53,530 bases of DNA from Patescibacteria group bacterium (lineage in GTDB: Bacteria; Patescibacteriota; Patescibacteriia; Patescibacteriales; UBA12465), in NCBI GenBank assembly GCA_028705215.1, contig JAQWDY010000005.1, forward strand, positions 1-53,530, in the 5' to 3' direction. The position numbers were made by a program, and so were the translations under genes. Positions 50,631-53,530 of the stretch are shown here, piece after piece. The first letter of the stretch is position 1. Every line of letters begins with the position of its first letter. The notes below the pieces were generated by a model that did no database searches, was not told the DNA's origin, and saw nothing but the letters and a program-made list of their open reading frames with translations.

Positions 50631-51302
50631 ATGAAAATACTACTTATTGAAGATGATAAAGAAATCTCTAAATCAATTGCCTTTTTTCTCAAAGAAAAGG
50701 GTTATCAGACTGAAGTTATCCATGATGGCCTAATTGGACTTGAACTGGCACAAAGAAATCATTACGGCGCTATTATTCTAGACTATAATTTGCCTCATCT
50801 TAATGGTTGGGAAATAGTGTGCAAATTACGAAAAGAAAAAAACATGATTCCAATTATCATGCTAACTGTGAGAAATGAGCTCGAAGAAAAAATTAAATTA
50901 TTAGAAGCAGGGGCAGATGATTATTTAACCAAGCCTTTTTCTTTAAGCGAACTCTTAGCTCGACTAAAGGCAATAACAAGGCGTCCAAGAGAAATAAAAA
51001 ACAACTATTTACGAGTAAAAAATCTAACTCTTTATCCTGATCAATTTTTAGTTAAAAAAGATAAGGAGAACATCAGATTAAAATACAAGGAATTTGCTCT
51101 TTTGCAATATTTAATGGAAAATAAGGGATTTTATAAAAGCAGACAAGATATATTAGATAACGTTTGGGATGAAAATGCCGACCCCTTCTCTAATACTGTT
51201 GAGGTCCACATTATGAAAATTCGTAAAAAAATCGAAACTAATAATGATAAATATATTTACACGGTTTCAAACCGTGGCTATAAAATTGATAGTCAAATTT
51301 AA
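50631..51302 (+). CDS. OmpR-family DNA-binding response regulator
   Basis: MKILLIEDDKEISKSIAFFLKEKGY; ILDYNLPHLNGWEI; winged helix NTVEVHIMKIRKKIE..YTVSNRGYKI. Confidence 0.95.
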   Translation: MKILLIEDDKEISKSIAFFLKEKGYQTEVIHDGLIGLELAQRNHYGAIILDYNLPHLNGWEIVCKLRKEKNMIPIIMLTVRNELEEKIKLLEAGADDYLTKPFSLSELLARLKAITRRPREIKNNYLRVKNLTLYPDQFLVKKDKENIRLKYKEFALLQYLMENKGFYKSRQDILDNVWDENADPFSNTVEVHIMKIRKKIETNNDKYIYTVSNRGYKIDSQI

Positions 51303-51307
51303 ATCAT

Positions 51308-51336
51308 AAAAAACTCTTAAAACAAAGGGTTTTTTA
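51308..51336 (+). terminator. terminator-like hairpin between response regulator and histidine kinase
   Basis: aaaaaactctt-aaaac-aaagggtttttt (one G-U pair) with T tract. Confidence 0.5.
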
Positions 51337-51348
51337 TTTTATAAAAAA

Positions 51349-52752
51349 ATGAAATTAAAAGAAAATTTTAAACGTTTTAAGGTTTACATTAAAAATTTTT
51401 GCACGATCACTAACATTAAGTCCGAGAAAGGACAAAAGACAAAAATTTTACATAACCTTACCTGCCTTCTATTAGGCTGCTTTATTTTAATTATTTTAAT
51501 TAAAATCAAAACACTTGCTTTTAAACCAGATGGGCAATTAGCCCCTCTTCTTATAATTAGCGCGATCGTGTTATTTTTTTTCATCCTTCTTTTCTTAGAA
51601 AAAACTCATCGGTGTAAAAACGTCGCCAAGATATTGATTATTCTCATCACCATCCCAACAATACACGCCTTATTTTATTGGGGCGCAGATCTTCCTGTTG
51701 CTTTAATATTATCAATTCTGATAATTACTTTAAGTGGCGCCTTACTTAACACACGCGCTGTTATTATTAGCGCCGCCTCTTTTACTGCCTTTATTATCGC
51801 TCTGACTTATTTCCAGCAAAAAAACCTTATCGTCATTAAAGATAAATGGCGACAAACAGGGCCACAACTTGATGATTCAATGATTTGTGCCCTCTTAATA
51901 CTTATCATTTCTCTGATTATAATTATCTTCACAACTAATTTGCGACAAGCATTAAAGACGGCCGAAAATAGTCGCAAAATGTTACAAAAAGAAACTAATT
52001 TGCTAGAAATTAAAATACAGGAAAGAGCGAAAGAGATAGAAGAAATGCAATCAGAAAAAATAAGTCAGCTATATAGACTCGCTGAATTCGGAAGAATATC
52101 AGCCGGCATTTTTCATGATTTAATTAACCCTTTAACAGCAATTTCTTTAAACTTAGAACAAATTAATGGCCAAGAACAAGAAAAATTAGAAAGCACAAGA
52201 ACTTGTCTTAGCCAAGCCATCATTGCTTCAAATAAAATGGCTGACTTGATAAGTTCAATTAAAAAATCTATCGCTGCTGAAAATGAAAAAAAACAATTTT
52301 TACTTATATCAGAAATTAAAAATATTGCCTCCCTTCTCAAATACCAAGCCCAAAAAGCCAACGTTACTATTTCTGTTTTCGGTGACAGAAACGCGTGTCT
52401 TTATGGCGATGTTCTAAAATTTCACCAAATCATGACCAATTTGATTGTAAATGGCATTGAGGCCTGTGTGGCCTCTAGTAATAGAGAAAGTAGAAAAGTA
52501 ATAATTAAAATTAAACGAATTAAAAATATTTTGCTTATAAAAGTAATTGATAATGGCGTGGGTATAAAAGTAAAAAATGTAAATCAAATTTTTGAACCAT
52601 TTTTTTCCACAAAAAATAAGAGAGGCTTAGGTTTAGGCCTCTCTTCCACTAAAAATTTAATTGAAAAAGATTTTAAAGGCAATATCAAAGCTTATACTTC
52701 ACCGCAAAGATTAACCACCTTTATTATTAAAATCCCTTTAGCGGTTAGCTAG
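51349..52752 (+). CDS. membrane sensor histidine kinase
   Basis: 5-6 N-terminal TM helices; H-box FHDLINPLTAISLNLEQI; N box LIVNGIEACV; DNGVGIKVKNVNQIFEPFFSTKNKRGLGLGLS. Confidence 0.93.
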   Translation: MKLKENFKRFKVYIKNFCTITNIKSEKGQKTKILHNLTCLLLGCFILIILIKIKTLAFKPDGQLAPLLIISAIVLFFFILLFLEKTHRCKNVAKILIILITIPTIHALFYWGADLPVALILSILIITLSGALLNTRAVIISAASFTAFIIALTYFQQKNLIVIKDKWRQTGPQLDDSMICALLILIISLIIIIFTTNLRQALKTAENSRKMLQKETNLLEIKIQERAKEIEEMQSEKISQLYRLAEFGRISAGIFHDLINPLTAISLNLEQINGQEQEKLESTRTCLSQAIIASNKMADLISSIKKSIAAENEKKQFLLISEIKNIASLLKYQAQKANVTISVFGDRNACLYGDVLKFHQIMTNLIVNGIEACVASSNRESRKVIIKIKRIKNILLIKVIDNGVGIKVKNVNQIFEPFFSTKNKRGLGLGLSSTKNLIEKDFKGNIKAYTSPQRLTTFIIKIPLAVS

Positions 52753-52754
52753 TA

Positions 52755-52816
52755 TAAAGAAAGAGGTTTTTATTTTAACCTTTATGTTTTTATAAAAAAC
52801 CAATTTCTTTCTATCT
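52755..52816. terminator. imperfect inverted repeat, bidirectional terminator
   Basis: ataaagaaagaggtttttat...ataaaaaaccaatttctttctat between convergent genes. Confidence 0.55.
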
Positions 52817-53530
52817 TATATACATATGAAACAGCCAAGATTGATTATCCATTAATCCTGTTGAGCGAGTTGGCCAATAAGCATTCACATCATTTTGATC
52901 CTTCGCTGTTCTATAACTTGAAAAATTTACTATATCATCATTATAATTAGAAAAGTGCCAATTATTAGAGTGCCCAATAATAGCATACCAATTACCATCA
53001 GCGTATCTATAAAATTCTTGAAATGAACCACTCGGTCTATCTACATAATGAAAATTAGAAAACCAGTAATTATTTATAAAATCTTCAGAATATCTCATTT
53101 TTATATATTCACCTGTACTTTTTCTCCATAACAATTCTCTGTCCCCAGACAACCAAATATTTTTAAAAGTGCTGTCTGCATACTTTCCTTCAGCTGTACT
53201 CCAAGAATTATTTAACAAAACAGTCGTATTTATGTCCTCTGTGCTAGACACTGGCACAGTGCTAGATCCGCCATAATCTTTTTCAACAAGAGTCCAACCC
53301 CCACCATCAGTTGTCATGTCACAATATGCTTGAAAAGTCTCAGATCCACTAGAGTTAATCCAATACAAACCATCAAGGCCTTGAGCTGAAGGATTAGTTT
53401 CTAATATATCTTTACAAGATAAACCCGGACTATCTTGACTGGAGCCATACGGCCTAAATACAATACCTGTATCACCTCTTCCTCTATCATATAAAGTTTT
53501 TACTTCTTCATCAGATAGGGCGCGGTTATA
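52811..53530 (-). CDS. partial surface protein: LamG/concanavalin A-like C-terminal end followed by fibrinogen-like domain; 5' end outside window
   Basis: Reading frame stays open from the TTG at 53368 to 53530: YNRALSDEEVKTLYDRGRGDTGIVFRPYGSSQDSPGLSCKDILETNPSAQGLDGLYWINSSGSETFQAYCDMTTDGGGWTLVEKD. Confidence 0.8.
   Translation of the reverse strand, partial: YNRALSDEEVKTLYDRGRGDTGIVFRPYGSSQDSPGLSCKDILETNPSAQGLDGLYWINSSGSETFQAYCDMTTDGGGWTLVEKDYGGSSTVPVSSTEDINTTVLLNNSWSTAEGKYADSTFKNIWLSGDRELLWRKSTGEYIKMRYSEDFINNYWFSNFHYVDRPSGSFQEFYRYADGNWYAIIGHSNNWHFSNYNDDIVNFSSYRTAKDQNDVNAYWPTRSTGLMDNQSWLFHMYIR

Noticed and set aside
52811-53368. Track ORF with start at 53368 as a complete gene
   Set aside because: The Met is a TTG (Leu) inside a longer open frame that continues to the window edge.

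Overview
This 53.5 kb AT-rich window is densely coded and looks like core chromosome of a Candidate Phyla Radiation (Patescibacteria-like) bacterium; the lineage is inferred from gene content and style only. It encodes: a thiol-redox cluster; an ECF sigma / anti-sigma-like pair; MtaB; tRNA-Lys(TTT) and tRNA-Thr(TGT); DnaB-YbaB-RecR; L21; MurA; GalU and three GT2 glycosyltransferases; a dTTP-synthesis cluster (dCMP deaminase, ThyA, RibD-type reductase, dNMP-kinase-like protein, TMK-dUTPase fusion); GatB; MiaA-MiaB; large membrane proteins; a DUF3160 protein; MltG; GroES-GroEL; UppP; a complete F1Fo ATP synthase operon; TatD; the heat-shock run hrcA-grpE-hsp20-dnaK-dnaJ; PBP2; a two-component system; and the 3' part of a LamG/fibrinogen-like surface protein cut by the window edge. 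No CRISPR array, transposon or prophage was recognised. The best leads are (1) a thymidylate kinase-dUTPase fusion inside a compact dTTP cluster, (2) a DUF1653 domain fused to the N-terminus of GrpE, (3) an inverted repeat in the hsp20 leader (possible RNA thermometer) plus hairpins at the next two junctions of the heat-shock operon, (4) an ATP synthase c-subunit with a two-carboxylate Na+-type motif, followed by a strong terminator-like hairpin after atpE, and (5) a LamG + fibrinogen-like surface protein.
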